NCBI RefSeq assembly: GCF_014646195.1
Contig: NZ_BMMZ01000001.1
Span: 710,679 to 774,678, forward strand
From: Microlunatus endophyticus
GTDB taxonomy: Bacteria; Actinomycetota; Actinomycetes; Propionibacteriales; Propionibacteriaceae
DNA: 64,000 nt
Direction: 5' to 3'
Under the pieces are notes generated by a model. The model worked only from the letters and a program-made list of their open reading frames with translations, did not search any database and was not told the origin of the DNA. Made by a program: the position numbers and the translations under genes. Position 1 is the first letter of the stretch, and each line of letters starts with the position of its first letter. This document shows, piece after piece, positions 44,004 through 52,832 of this stretch.

Positions 44004-47000
44004 CTACTTGACCCCGGAGAACCGCAGGCTAACGATCTGGAACGGCCGGACCTTGACGGTCGCGGACTCGCTGCCGCCCTCGACCAGGGCCGGCTTCACG
44101 TCCTCGATCGCGTCGATCGGACGCTCCAGCAGGTCCACCTCCGACACCGACGCGAAGCCGAAGCCCGGCGTGATGGTCGCCGTGCCCCGAGCGCCGTACG
44201 GCTCGTAGGCGCGGATGATCACATCACCGGACTTGTCCTCGGCCAGCTTGATCGCCTCGATGATCACGCCGCCGTCGACGGTCGCGATCGCCGGCACGGT
44301 CGCCGCACCCGGCTGCCGGCGCTCCGGCAGGTTGAGCGCATAACCGGCATTGACGGCGTCGGCGATCCCGGCACCGATCTCGAACCGGGCCTTGACCGTG
44401 TGCCGATCCTGGTCGGTGCGCGGGTCGGGGTAGCGCGGGCCGCGCAGCAGCGACAGCCGGACCACCGAGTAGCTGCCACCGTCGGGCGAGGCGTGCCGGG
44501 AGACGTCGTGGCCGTAGGTGGAGTTGTTGGCCACCGCGGCGCCGAAGCCGGTCTCGCCGACGTGCACCCAGCGGTGCGCGCAGACCTCGAAGCGGGCGCT
44601 GTCCCAGGAAGTGTTCTCGTGGGTCGGCCGGTAGAGATGGCCGAACTGGGTCTCGTACGCCGCACTGTCGGCGTGCACGTCGATCGGGAAGGCCAGCTTG
44701 AGCAGCTTCTCCTGCTCGTGCCAGTCGATGTCGTTGCTGATCTCGACGCCGGACTCGCCGGGCCGCACGATCAGCGTCTGGTCGACCGTCGAGTTGCCGA
44801 AGGTGCGCTTCAGGCTGACCTGCACCGAGCCGTTGGGCAGCACCTCCGCCGCCAGGCCCTCGACGTCGGTCAGGTTGGTGACCGTGTGCTTGTAGAACTC
44901 GTCGATGTCCCAGGCGTCCCAGGCATTCGGGAAATCGGCATGCAGCTGCAGCAGGTTGGCGGTCTGGCCGGCCGGCAGGGTCTCCCGGCCGGTGGCCAGA
45001 TCGATCGCCGAGGTGATCAGGCCCCGGGCGTCGATGGTGATCTTGATTTCGGAGTTGGTGATCACATAGCCGCCGTCGGCCTCGGTCAGCGAGACCGGCT
45101 CGACCACGACCGATTCCGCCGGTGCCGCCGACAGTGCGGCGAGTCCGCCGCGCGCCACCGGAGCGCCGTTGAAGACCGTCTCGCCATCGCCGGTGCCGAA
45201 CTTGGCCACCAGCGCCTGCTGTGCGGCGTCGATCAGCGTCGTCACATCGGCGATGATCTTCTGGTAGTTCTCCCGCGCCTCGCGATGCACCCAGGCGATC
45301 GCCGAGCCCGGCAGGATGTCGTGGAACTGCTGCAGCAGCACCAGCTTCCAGATCCGCGCGAGCTCCTCGTACGGGTAGTCCAGACCGGCGTGCACGGCGG
45401 CCAGCGCCGACCACTGCTCGGCCTCGCGGAGCAGGTGCTCGCTGAATCGGTTGCCCTGTTTGGTCTTGGCCTGCGAGGTGTACGTCCCGCGGTGGATCTC
45501 CAGGTAGAGCTCGCCCTTCCAGACCGCCGGGTTCTTGTACTCGGCGGCCGCGTCGGCGAAGAACTCCTTGGGCGAACGGACCGTGACCTTGGCCGAACCC
45601 TCGAGATCGGCCGTACGTCGGGCCCGCTGCAGCATCTCGCGGGTGGGGCCGCCGCCGCCGTCGCCGTAACCGAACGGTGCCAGCGAATGGCTGGACGCAC
45701 CCTTGTCACGGAAGTTGGTCACCGCATGATCAAGTTCGCGACCCGACAAGTCGGAGTTGTAGGTATCGACCGGCGGGAAGTGGGTGAAGACCCGGGTACC
45801 GTCGATGCCCTCCCACATGAAGGTGTGGTGCGGGAACTTGTTGACCCGGTTCCAGGAGATCTTCTGCGTCAGGAAGTGTTTGACGCCGGCCAGCTTGACG
45901 ATCTGCGGCAGACCACCGGAGTAGCCGAAGGAATCGGGCAGCCAGACCTCGTCACACAGGATGCCGAATTCGTCGCGGAAGAAGCTCTGGCCGAAGAGCA
46001 GCTGGCGGGCCATCGCCTCGGAGCCGACCATGTTGGTGTCGGACTCGACCCACATGCCGCCGACCGGCACGAAGCGGCCCTCGCCGACGGCTGCCTTGAC
46101 CCGCTGGTAGACCTCGGGACGGTTGTCCTTGATCCACTCGTACTGCTGGGCCGAGCTCATCGCGTACACATGGTCGGGATAGGTCTCGAGCAGGTTGACC
46201 TGGTTGGCGGTCGTACGGGCCACTTTGCGGATGGTCTCGCGGACCGGCCACAGCCAAGCGGAGTCGATGTGCGCGTGACCGGTCGCGGTGAGCTGGTGGG
46301 CGCTGGCATTGGCCTTCTTGGCGAAGACCGGCTTCAACGATTCCCGGGCCGCGGCCGCGGTGCCGGGGATGTCGGACAGCTCGATCAGGTCCAGGGCGTG
46401 ATCGAGAGCCAGCAGGATCTCCCACTTGCGCGGTTCGCCGACCGGCAGCGACTTGCCGAGCTGATCAAGAACATCGAGATCGGCGACCAGCTCGTGGACC
46501 TCTTCGTGGAAGATGTTCAGGTCGGCACGCAGCAGCTTGTAGATCGGGTCCTTCGGGGCGGTCAGCTTGTCGCCCATCTCGGTCGGACGCCAGTCGCCGA
46601 CACTCGGGTTGGCCGCGGCCTCGACGTAGAAGTCGATCGCGGTGCCGGTGACCTTGATCCACTCGTTGAACGGGTTGATGCCCTTGATCACGCTGCCGTC
46701 GGGCAGGTAGATCAGGCCTTCGGCCTGGAAACCCGGGCCACCCCGGTTCCAGCCGAGGTTGATCACGATCTCCAGGTCGGCCGGGTCGAGCCCGTCCGGA
46801 ACGGTTCCGGTGACATGCAGCCAGCTGGTACCCCACGGTGGGCCCCACGGATCGCCGACGCCGAACGGCACGTACTCGGGACGGGTGTTGCCCTCGAGCC
46901 CGAGGGCGATCGCCGGCTGGACCGGCTCACCACCACCGCCCTCGACGTGCCAGGCCTCGATCTGCAGATCGGCCACTGGGGTGTAGACAGCCGGCGAGAC

Positions 47001-47057
47001 GCGCTCCCGCAATACTCTGCGAACGCGGTTCTCGATCTCGGTCTGACGGTCGTGCAT
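44004..47057 (-). CDS. GH38 alpha-mannosidase
   Basis: 1017-residue retaining, metal-dependent alpha-mannosidase without signal peptide. The catalytic (beta/alpha)7 domain has the zinc ligands in TGHAHIDSAWLWPVRET and the nucleophile Asp in VWLPDSFGYSGGLPQI. An N-terminal beta domain (about 1-240) and large C-terminal beta domains complete the bacterial and vacuolar GH38 layout. It releases mannose from mannosides or N-glycan-like oligosaccharides in the cytosol. ATG 47057 has GAGGAG upstream. The leader region holds inverted repeats (47087-47129). Confidence 0.94.
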   Translation of the reverse strand: MHDRQTEIENRVRRVLRERVSPAVYTPVADLQIEAWHVEGGGGEPVQPAIALGLEGNTRPEYVPFGVGDPWGPPWGTSWLHVTGTVPDGLDPADLEIVINLGWNRGGPGFQAEGLIYLPDGSVIKGINPFNEWIKVTGTAIDFYVEAAANPSVGDWRPTEMGDKLTAPKDPIYKLLRADLNIFHEEVHELVADLDVLDQLGKSLPVGEPRKWEILLALDHALDLIELSDIPGTAAAARESLKPVFAKKANASAHQLTATGHAHIDSAWLWPVRETIRKVARTTANQVNLLETYPDHVYAMSSAQQYEWIKDNRPEVYQRVKAAVGEGRFVPVGGMWVESDTNMVGSEAMARQLLFGQSFFRDEFGILCDEVWLPDSFGYSGGLPQIVKLAGVKHFLTQKISWNRVNKFPHHTFMWEGIDGTRVFTHFPPVDTYNSDLSGRELDHAVTNFRDKGASSHSLAPFGYGDGGGGPTREMLQRARRTADLEGSAKVTVRSPKEFFADAAAEYKNPAVWKGELYLEIHRGTYTSQAKTKQGNRFSEHLLREAEQWSALAAVHAGLDYPYEELARIWKLVLLQQFHDILPGSAIAWVHREARENYQKIIADVTTLIDAAQQALVAKFGTGDGETVFNGAPVARGGLAALSAAPAESVVVEPVSLTEADGGYVITNSEIKITIDARGLITSAIDLATGRETLPAGQTANLLQLHADFPNAWDAWDIDEFYKHTVTNLTDVEGLAAEVLPNGSVQVSLKRTFGNSTVDQTLIVRPGESGVEISNDIDWHEQEKLLKLAFPIDVHADSAAYETQFGHLYRPTHENTSWDSARFEVCAHRWVHVGETGFGAAVANNSTYGHDVSRHASPDGGSYSVVRLSLLRGPRYPDPRTDQDRHTVKARFEIGAGIADAVNAGYALNLPERRQPGAATVPAIATVDGGVIIEAIKLAEDKSGDVIIRAYEPYGARGTATITPGFGFASVSEVDLLERPIDAIEDVKPALVEGGSESATVKVRPFQIVSLRFSGVK

Positions 47058-47086
47058 CGGTGCAACTCCTCAGGCGGAACGGTGAC

Positions 47087-47129
47087 CGGGACAGGGCGTC
47101 CCGATTTTGTCACGTGGATTGATTAATCC
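47087..47129. promoter_or_regulatory. Inverted repeats upstream of the mannosidase gene
   Basis: CGGGAC-AGGGC-GTCCCG (47087-47103) is a 6-base-pair hairpin; GGATT-GATT-AATCC (47116-47129) is a 5+4+5 inverted repeat. Both are 30-72 bases upstream of the mannosidase start, within the 223-base divergent gap to ferrochelatase. Operator or leader structure are both possible. Confidence 0.3.
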
Positions 47130-47280
47130 CGGTCAGGAACCTTATCCGATCCGAGCGGCTCTGCACTGCCCGGTTGTCGATTCCTGGACGATGCGCGGGA
47201 GATGTCGGGCGTGATGTCGTCTACGACGCTGTGTAGGACCTGATGGCCGCCGGGCGGGTCGGATGTGTGAAGATCTGATC

Positions 47281-48384
47281 GTGAGTCCTGTTTCGCAACT
47301 CGAGCCGTACGACGCGGTGGTCCTGGTTTCCTTCGGCGGACCTGAGAAGCCGGAGGATGTGGTGCCGTTCCTGCGCAACGTCACGCGCGGCCGCGGGATC
47401 CCCGACGAACGTCTCGAGGTCGTCGGCGAGCACTACTACCTCTTCGGCGGCAGGAGCCCCATCAACGACCAGTGCCGCGCGCTGATCGCGGCGCTGGAGA
47501 AGGAGTTCGCGGACCGGGGACTCGAGACCCCGATCTACTGGGGCAACCGCAACTGGGAGCCCTACCTGACCGACACGCTCCAGCAGGCCGGGGCCGACGG
47601 CCACCGCCGGGTGCTGGCAATCACCACCAGCGCCTACCCGTCGTACTCCTCCTGCCGGCAGTACCGGGAGAATCTGTACGACGCCGGCCACGACACCAGC
47701 CTCAGCATCGACAGGATCCGCCAGTACGCCGATCATCCCGGTTTCGTCACTGCATCGGTGGACGCGGTCCGCGCCGGGCTGGCGCAGCTGGGCGCCGAGG
47801 GTCACGATCCCGCGTCCGCGCGGCTGGTCTACGTGACGCACTCGATCCCGTCACCGATGGCGGAGGCATCCGCCCGCGCGACCCGCGGATACGAATCCTG
47901 GCACCGCGCCGTCGCCGACGAGGTGACCCGGCAGGTCGCGGCGGCGACCGGCGTCGACTATGCCGGTGGTCACGACAGCGATCTGGTCTACTGCTCACGC
48001 TCCGGCGCGCCCGGCCAGCCGTGGCTGGAGCCCGACATCAACGACCGGCTCCGGGAGTCGGCGGCAGACGGCACGAAGGCCGTTGTCGTGGTGCCGATCG
48101 GCTTCATCTCCGACCACATGGAGGTGATCTACGACCTGGACACCGAGGCGGCCGAGACCGCTCGGGAGCTCGGCCTGGGCTTCGCCCGGGCCGCGACCGC
48201 CGGCACCCATCCGGCCTTCGTGGCTGCGTTGGTCGACCTGGTAGAGGAGCGGGCTGCGATCGCACGCGGGGAGCAGCCGGAGCAGGCCGTCATCCCGGGC
48301 GCTGAGATCGGTGCCGTCGTCTGTCCGGTCGACTGCTGCCTGAATCTCCGCCAACCGGACCGTCCGGCGCTCTGCCAGCGCTGA
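47281..48384 (+). CDS. hemH: Ferrochelatase (actinobacterial, probably coproporphyrin III ferrochelatase)
   Basis: 367 residues. DAVVLVSFGGPEKPEDVVPFL, HYYLFGGRSPINDQ, YWGNRNWEPYL, TSAYPSYSSCRQYREN, VYVTHSIPSPM, YCSRSGAPGQPWLEPDI and PIGFISDHMEVIYDLD are the family core. The extra cysteine in SSCRQYREN and the C-terminal CPVDCCLNL match the [2Fe-2S] cluster region of actinobacterial enzymes. In this phylum the enzyme usually inserts iron into coproporphyrin III (CpfC). GTG 47281 gives the normal N-terminus; GAAGAT (47269-47274) ends 6 bases before it. No other haem genes are adjacent. Confidence 0.93.
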   Translation: MSPVSQLEPYDAVVLVSFGGPEKPEDVVPFLRNVTRGRGIPDERLEVVGEHYYLFGGRSPINDQCRALIAALEKEFADRGLETPIYWGNRNWEPYLTDTLQQAGADGHRRVLAITTSAYPSYSSCRQYRENLYDAGHDTSLSIDRIRQYADHPGFVTASVDAVRAGLAQLGAEGHDPASARLVYVTHSIPSPMAEASARATRGYESWHRAVADEVTRQVAAATGVDYAGGHDSDLVYCSRSGAPGQPWLEPDINDRLRESAADGTKAVVVVPIGFISDHMEVIYDLDTEAAETARELGLGFARAATAGTHPAFVAALVDLVEERAAIARGEQPEQAVIPGAEIGAVVCPVDCCLNLRQPDRPALCQR

Positions 48385-48432
48385 TCGAACTGACGCCGCA
48401 GCTCGGAGTCGGCATGTGAGAGGCTCGACCTC

Positions 48433-49254
48433 ATGGCGCGACGGGTGTTGGTGACAGGTGCGGCCGGATACATCGCCGGGTTGGTCCTGCCCGCGCTGCG
48501 GGAGCGCTACGACCTGACTCTGGTCGATGTCACCGACACCGACCGGGACGGCAACCGGGTCGACGGGGTCGAGGTCCTCGACCTGCTGGCCGACCCGGAT
48601 GATCGTTTCCGCCAGTTGTGCGAGGGCGTCGAGACCATCGTGCACGTCGGCTTCCGGCGACCTGCCGAGGGGCCGTCCTACCGCGAGGAACGGATCAACG
48701 TTGACTTGGCTGCGCAGGTGTTCGAGACGGCAGCCGCGACCGATGTCCGACGGGTCGTCTGCACCAGCACCAACCAGGCCAGCAAATGGTACGAGCGACC
48801 CTGGAAGCAGCAGCGGATCGATCGGGTCGCCCCCTTCGACTACCCGCGGCCGGACACCTTCTACGGCTGGGCCAAGGCGGCGTACGAAGCGCTGGGCTTT
48901 CTGTATGCGACCGGTGCGCAGACCCGGGCCGTCCCCAATGTGCAGATCCGGATCGTCGCACCGCGGCCGATCCGGGCGGCCGATTTCACCGACCGGCCGT
49001 TGATCGACTATCTCCGCGACATCGCGGGCTGGGTCAGCGAACGCGATCTGCAACAGCTCTACGTGCGCAGCATCGAGGCGGAGTCGATCGACGACGAATT
49101 CGGGGTGCCGTTCCAGATCTTCTACGGCGTCTCCGGCAACGCCCGGACGTTCTGGTCGATCAGCAACGCCCGCACGCTCATCGGCTACGCGCCGCAGGAT
49201 GATTCCGAGATCGCCTACGCCGACGAGATCGCGGCGATGCTGGCCCGAGGCTGA
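48433..49254 (+). CDS. NAD-dependent SDR, uronate dehydrogenase-like
   Basis: 273-residue extended SDR. The nucleotide loop is RVLVTGAAGYIAGLVLPALRERY, followed by VDVTDTD. The active site is in CTSTNQASKWYERPW and YGWAKAAYEALGFLY (YxxxK). This resembles uronate dehydrogenase (TSSNH...YGxSK), which oxidises galacturonate or glucuronate to the lactone. It precedes a GH42-like protein and a sugar isomerase in the same direction. Specificity is inferred only. GAGAGG lies about 9 bases before the ATG. Confidence 0.82.
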   Translation: MARRVLVTGAAGYIAGLVLPALRERYDLTLVDVTDTDRDGNRVDGVEVLDLLADPDDRFRQLCEGVETIVHVGFRRPAEGPSYREERINVDLAAQVFETAAATDVRRVVCTSTNQASKWYERPWKQQRIDRVAPFDYPRPDTFYGWAKAAYEALGFLYATGAQTRAVPNVQIRIVAPRPIRAADFTDRPLIDYLRDIAGWVSERDLQQLYVRSIEAESIDDEFGVPFQIFYGVSGNARTFWSISNARTLIGYAPQDDSEIAYADEIAAMLARG

Positions 49255-49341
49255 GCCTGGTCGGGCCGAGACACGGCTCGTCCGTCGATCGCGTACAGTC
49301 CTTGCGCGGTGTTGATCTTCGACCAGCGACGAGAGAAGACG

Positions 49342-51417
49342 ATGGCTGAGCTGACCGGATTCCAGGAACAGGCGCCGTACGACGAGCGCATCGATCTGCG
49401 GACCGACTTCGTCATGGTGTACGGCCTCAACGACACCACCGCGGAGCGGATCGAACGCTGGCGCCGGGCCGGCTACCGCATCCATCTGATGACCGGGATC
49501 TCGTGGGGCACCTACCAGGACTATCTGTACGGCGACTGGGACGGCGAGCAGCACTGGGACGACGCGCAGACTGTGGCAGACGGGTCACCGATCCTGCACG
49601 GCAAGGACATCCCGTACATGGTGCCGACGGTGTCCTTCACCGACTACCTGGTGCAGAAGCTGCGGCCGATCCTCGAGCTCGGCGTCGAGGGCGTCCATCT
49701 CGAGGAGCCGGAGTTCTGGGCCCGGGCCGGCTACTCGCCGGCCTTCCGGCGGGAGTGGCAGGCCTACTTCGGTGAGCCCTGGCAGGACCCGCACAGCTCG
49801 CCGGAGGCACATTTCCGTTCCGGGCAGCTCAAGCAGCACCTGCTGACCCGCAGCCTGGACCGGGTCACCACGGTGCTGCGGGACGAGGCCCTGCGGGCCG
49901 GCCACGACCTCCGTTTCTATGTGCCGACCCATAGCCTGCTGAACTACACCCAGTGGCAGATCATCAGCCCGGAATCCAAACTTCGTGATCTTGTTTCGGT
50001 GCACGGGGCGATCGCCCAGGTCTGGACCGGCACCTCCCGGACGCCCAACATCTATGCCGGCCGGCATGCCGAGCGCACCTTCGAGACCGCCTACCTCGAA
50101 TACGGCATCGCGCAGGATTTGACCCGGGGAACCGATCGCACGCTGTGGTTCCTGCACGATCCCATCGAGGACCAGCCGGACCGCACCTGGCAGGACTATC
50201 TGGCCAACTACCACCGGACGCTGGTCGCTTCGTTGCTGCACCCGGACGTCACCCGGTTCGAAGTCGCGCCGTGGCCGCACCGGATCTTCACCCGGCCTTA
50301 TCTGTCGGAGGGCTCGACCGAACGGATCGGTATCCCGCCGGCGACCGCGACCTCGTATCTGATCACCATGAACGCGTTGCGTGATCTTGACGGGCGGGGG
50401 GTGTATCAGCAGCCCGACCTGCCACACTTCGGCGTGTTGCTGTCCGACACCGCCATGTTCCAGCGGTGGCGTCCCGGCGAGGCGATGGGACACTACGACG
50501 GGCTTCAGGACGCGCTGGCGGTCGAGGGCCGGGAGCTGCTCAACTTCTCCGACTTCTACGGGCTGGCGTTGCCGCCGCTGTTTGCCGGGCAGCAGGTCCG
50601 TCCGGTCCAGCTGGAGAATCTGATCACAACACCCGGAGCTCTCGATGATCTTGACGTGTTGATCTTGTCCTACGAATTCCAGAAGCCGCTGACGCCGGCG
50701 CTGCACTATGCGCTGGCGGCGTGGGTGTCGCAAGGCGGTGCGCTGCTCTATGTCGGCGACGGATCGGATCCGTACCATCGGATCCGGCAGTGGTGGACCG
50801 GACGCTATCCGGATCCGGCCGTGCACCTGGCCGAGGCTCTTGGCATCCAAGGAGATTCCGCTGGGATCCAGGCTGTCGGCGCCGGTCACGTCCGGTTCGT
50901 CGCCGCGTCGCCGGCGGACTTCACCAGCTCGCCGGAGCGGGCCGCCGAACTGTGTGATCATCTTGAGCGGCTGACCGAGGCCGCCGGGCACGACTGGACA
51001 CCCAGTCCGTGGCTCTCGGTGCGTCGTGGACCGTATCTGATCGGCGCCGTGCTGTCCGAGGCCGAGCACGGGGTCACTGTGTCGGGTCGCTATCTGGATC
51101 TGCTCGACCCCGACCTGCCGGTGATCACGAACCGTGATCTTGATCCGGGCGACGTGGTCTGGCTTCGTGATCTTGACCAGGGCGACGAGTTGGTGCTCGC
51201 AGCAGCCGGTCGGATCCGTGATCTCGAGCGCGCTGCCGACACGGTCAGCTTCCGCTGCGAGGCACCACGGGACGTCGCGGTGATCATCGCGCTGCGATCG
51301 GTCCGACCGCCGCGGCAGGTCGTTGGAGCTGAGTGGGAGCACGAGCCGGCGCCCGGCGTCCTGCGGCTGCGCCATCCGGGCTCGCCGGCCGGCACGGCGA
51401 TCACCATCAGCTGGTGA
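49342..51417 (+). CDS. GH42-like putative glycoside hydrolase, specificity unknown
   Basis: 691 residues, no signal peptide. About 1-340 looks like a TIM barrel: VMVYGLNDTTAERIERWRRAGYRIHLMTGISWG, then GVEGVHLEEPEFWARAGYS with E121, E122 and E124 as candidate catalytic acids. About 355-560 resembles the glutamine-amidotransferase-like trimerisation domain of GH42 (GVLLSDTAMFQRW, DDLDVLILSYEFQKPLTPALHYALAAWVSQGGALLYVGDG), and a small beta domain ends the chain (VVWLRDLDQGDEL). I do not recognise the exact family. ATG 49342 is chosen; GTG 49309, 9 bases after a TACAGT box (49294-49299), is an alternative start. Confidence 0.6.
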   Translation: MAELTGFQEQAPYDERIDLRTDFVMVYGLNDTTAERIERWRRAGYRIHLMTGISWGTYQDYLYGDWDGEQHWDDAQTVADGSPILHGKDIPYMVPTVSFTDYLVQKLRPILELGVEGVHLEEPEFWARAGYSPAFRREWQAYFGEPWQDPHSSPEAHFRSGQLKQHLLTRSLDRVTTVLRDEALRAGHDLRFYVPTHSLLNYTQWQIISPESKLRDLVSVHGAIAQVWTGTSRTPNIYAGRHAERTFETAYLEYGIAQDLTRGTDRTLWFLHDPIEDQPDRTWQDYLANYHRTLVASLLHPDVTRFEVAPWPHRIFTRPYLSEGSTERIGIPPATATSYLITMNALRDLDGRGVYQQPDLPHFGVLLSDTAMFQRWRPGEAMGHYDGLQDALAVEGRELLNFSDFYGLALPPLFAGQQVRPVQLENLITTPGALDDLDVLILSYEFQKPLTPALHYALAAWVSQGGALLYVGDGSDPYHRIRQWWTGRYPDPAVHLAEALGIQGDSAGIQAVGAGHVRFVAASPADFTSSPERAAELCDHLERLTEAAGHDWTPSPWLSVRRGPYLIGAVLSEAEHGVTVSGRYLDLLDPDLPVITNRDLDPGDVVWLRDLDQGDELVLAAAGRIRDLERAADTVSFRCEAPRDVAVIIALRSVRPPRQVVGAEWEHEPAPGVLRLRHPGSPAGTAITISW

Positions 51418-51442
51418 CCGCGCAGCCCGGACAGCTCTGGGA

Positions 51443-51448
51443 TAGCTT
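51443..51448 (+). promoter_or_regulatory. -10 element of a probable leaderless promoter
   Basis: TAGCTT ends 7 bases before ATG 51456. There is no ribosome binding site. It suggests the isomerase gene has its own start even though the upstream stop is only 38 bases away. Confidence 0.4.
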
Positions 51449-51455
51449 GAGACCC

Positions 51456-52280
51456 ATGACGCGTGCAGTCTCATCGTGGTCCCTGCACCGGACGCTCGGC
51501 CGGTATGTCGCCGATGATCCGGAGCCGGCGGGATCCGACGGCCTCCGACCCACCGGCCCGGTAGCGGCGACCAGTCTGCTGGAACTGCCCGGCCAACTGT
51601 TGGTGCACGGCTATGACACGGTCCAGCTCTGCCACTTCCATCTGCCGCATCGCGACGACGGCTACCTGGCCGAACTCCGGGCCGCGTTGGACGATTCCGG
51701 GATCGCCCTGGATGGGCTGCTGGTCGATGCCGGCGATCTGACGCATCCGACGGACGCCGATGCCCATCAGGCCTGGATCGATGCCTGGATCGACGATGCC
51801 GAAGCGCTCGGCGCGCGGCGGGCCCGGGTCATCGCCGGTCAGCAGGCCCCGACCCCGCAGCTGCTGGAGCAGAGCGGCCGGCGGCTGGCCCGGCTCGCCG
51901 CCGCCCATCCTGACATCCGGATCGTGACCGAGAACTGGATGGCGCTGTTGCCCGACGCCGATTCCGTACGCTCCGTGCTGGACGCCGCCGGCGACTCGGT
52001 CGGACTGCTCGCCGATCTGGGCAACTGGACCGGTCCGGACAAGTACGACCAGCTGGCCGCGATCGCGCCGTACGCCGAGACCTGTCACGCCAAATGCCAC
52101 CACACCGCCGACGGCGAGTTGGAGACCGAGGACTACCGGCGTTCGGTGCAGGTGCTGCTGGACGCCGGCTTCGGCGGGCCGTTCGCGCTGGTCTACGACG
52201 GGCCGACCGACGACGAGTGGGCGTCACTCGATGTCGAGCACGAGATCGTCGCCGGCCTGGTGGAGCAGCCGGCCGGCTGA
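51456..52280 (+). CDS. Sugar phosphate isomerase/epimerase (xylose-isomerase-like TIM barrel)
   Basis: 274 residues of the AP-endonuclease-2 / xylose isomerase-like family. Features are TVQLCHFHLPHRDD, ALGARRARVIAGQQ, IVTENWMALLPDADSV (metal Glu), VGLLADLGNWTG (metal Asp), CHAKCHH (metal His) and GGPFALVYDGPTDDEWA. Metal ligands Glu, Asp, His, His are plausible. It starts 38 bases after the GH42-like gene and probably handles the sugar that gene releases. The substrate is unknown. Confidence 0.82.
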   Translation: MTRAVSSWSLHRTLGRYVADDPEPAGSDGLRPTGPVAATSLLELPGQLLVHGYDTVQLCHFHLPHRDDGYLAELRAALDDSGIALDGLLVDAGDLTHPTDADAHQAWIDAWIDDAEALGARRARVIAGQQAPTPQLLEQSGRRLARLAAAHPDIRIVTENWMALLPDADSVRSVLDAAGDSVGLLADLGNWTGPDKYDQLAAIAPYAETCHAKCHHTADGELETEDYRRSVQVLLDAGFGGPFALVYDGPTDDEWASLDVEHEIVAGLVEQPAG

Positions 52281-52313
52281 CCGGGCGGTACGCCCTGGCT
52301 GGGCGGCACACTC

Positions 52314-52341
52314 TTGATCCCGCCGGCAACGGGAGTACCGT
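52314..52341 (+). promoter_or_regulatory. Promoter of the NfeD-SPFH operon
   Basis: -35 TTGATC (52314-52319), 16-base spacer, -10 TACCGT (52336-52341), in the 105-base gap before the NfeD-like gene. This would give a leader of about 38 bases. Confidence 0.45.
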
Positions 52342-52385
52342 CGTCAGCAAGCGCTCGACGACGAGCGCATGAGAACGGGTGCGCG

Positions 52386-52832
52386 ATGCATGCCTGGATG
52401 ATCTGGGTTGCCGTCGCCGCGGGCCTCGGGGTTGCCGAACTGGTCGCGACGACGCTCGATCTCGCCCTGCTGGGTGTCGCCGCTCTGGCCGGCGCCGGGC
52501 TGGCCGCGCTCGGACTGCCGATCGGCTTCCAATTCCTCGGTTTCTGTATCTCCGCCGTGCTGTTGATGGCCGTCGTCCGCCCGGTCGTCCGCCGGCACAT
52601 GCTGACCGGTCCGCCGATCCGCTCCGGTGTCGCGCGACTGATCGGCAAGGAGGCCGTCACACTCACCGACGTCGCCCGGGACAGCGGTCGGGTGCGGATC
52701 GGCGGCGAGGAGTGGACGGCTCGTCCGTACGACTCCGACCTGGTGATTCCCAAGGACACCACAGTCGAGGTATTCGCGATCGACGGCGCAACCGCCCTCG
52801 TCCATCCCAGGGAGCTCCCATGGCAGGTTTGA
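52386..52832 (+). CDS. NfeD-family membrane protein
   Basis: 148 residues. Hydrophobic segments at about 4-24, 27-43 and 46-62 are followed by a C-terminal OB-fold (LIGKEAVTLTDVARDSGRVRIGGEEWTARPYDSDLVIPKDTTVEVFAIDG), the standard short NfeD layout. These proteins partner SPFH proteins in membrane microdomains. The stop overlaps the SPFH start by 13 bases. The start lacks a good ribosome binding site but places the first membrane segment correctly. Confidence 0.9.
   Translation: MHAWMIWVAVAAGLGVAELVATTLDLALLGVAALAGAGLAALGLPIGFQFLGFCISAVLLMAVVRPVVRRHMLTGPPIRSGVARLIGKEAVTLTDVARDSGRVRIGGEEWTARPYDSDLVIPKDTTVEVFAIDGATALVHPRELPWQV

Noticed and set aside
43998..47126. 1042-codon open frame on the plus strand
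   Set aside because: It is antisense to the GH38 mannosidase, which has full family motifs, ribosome binding site and terminator.
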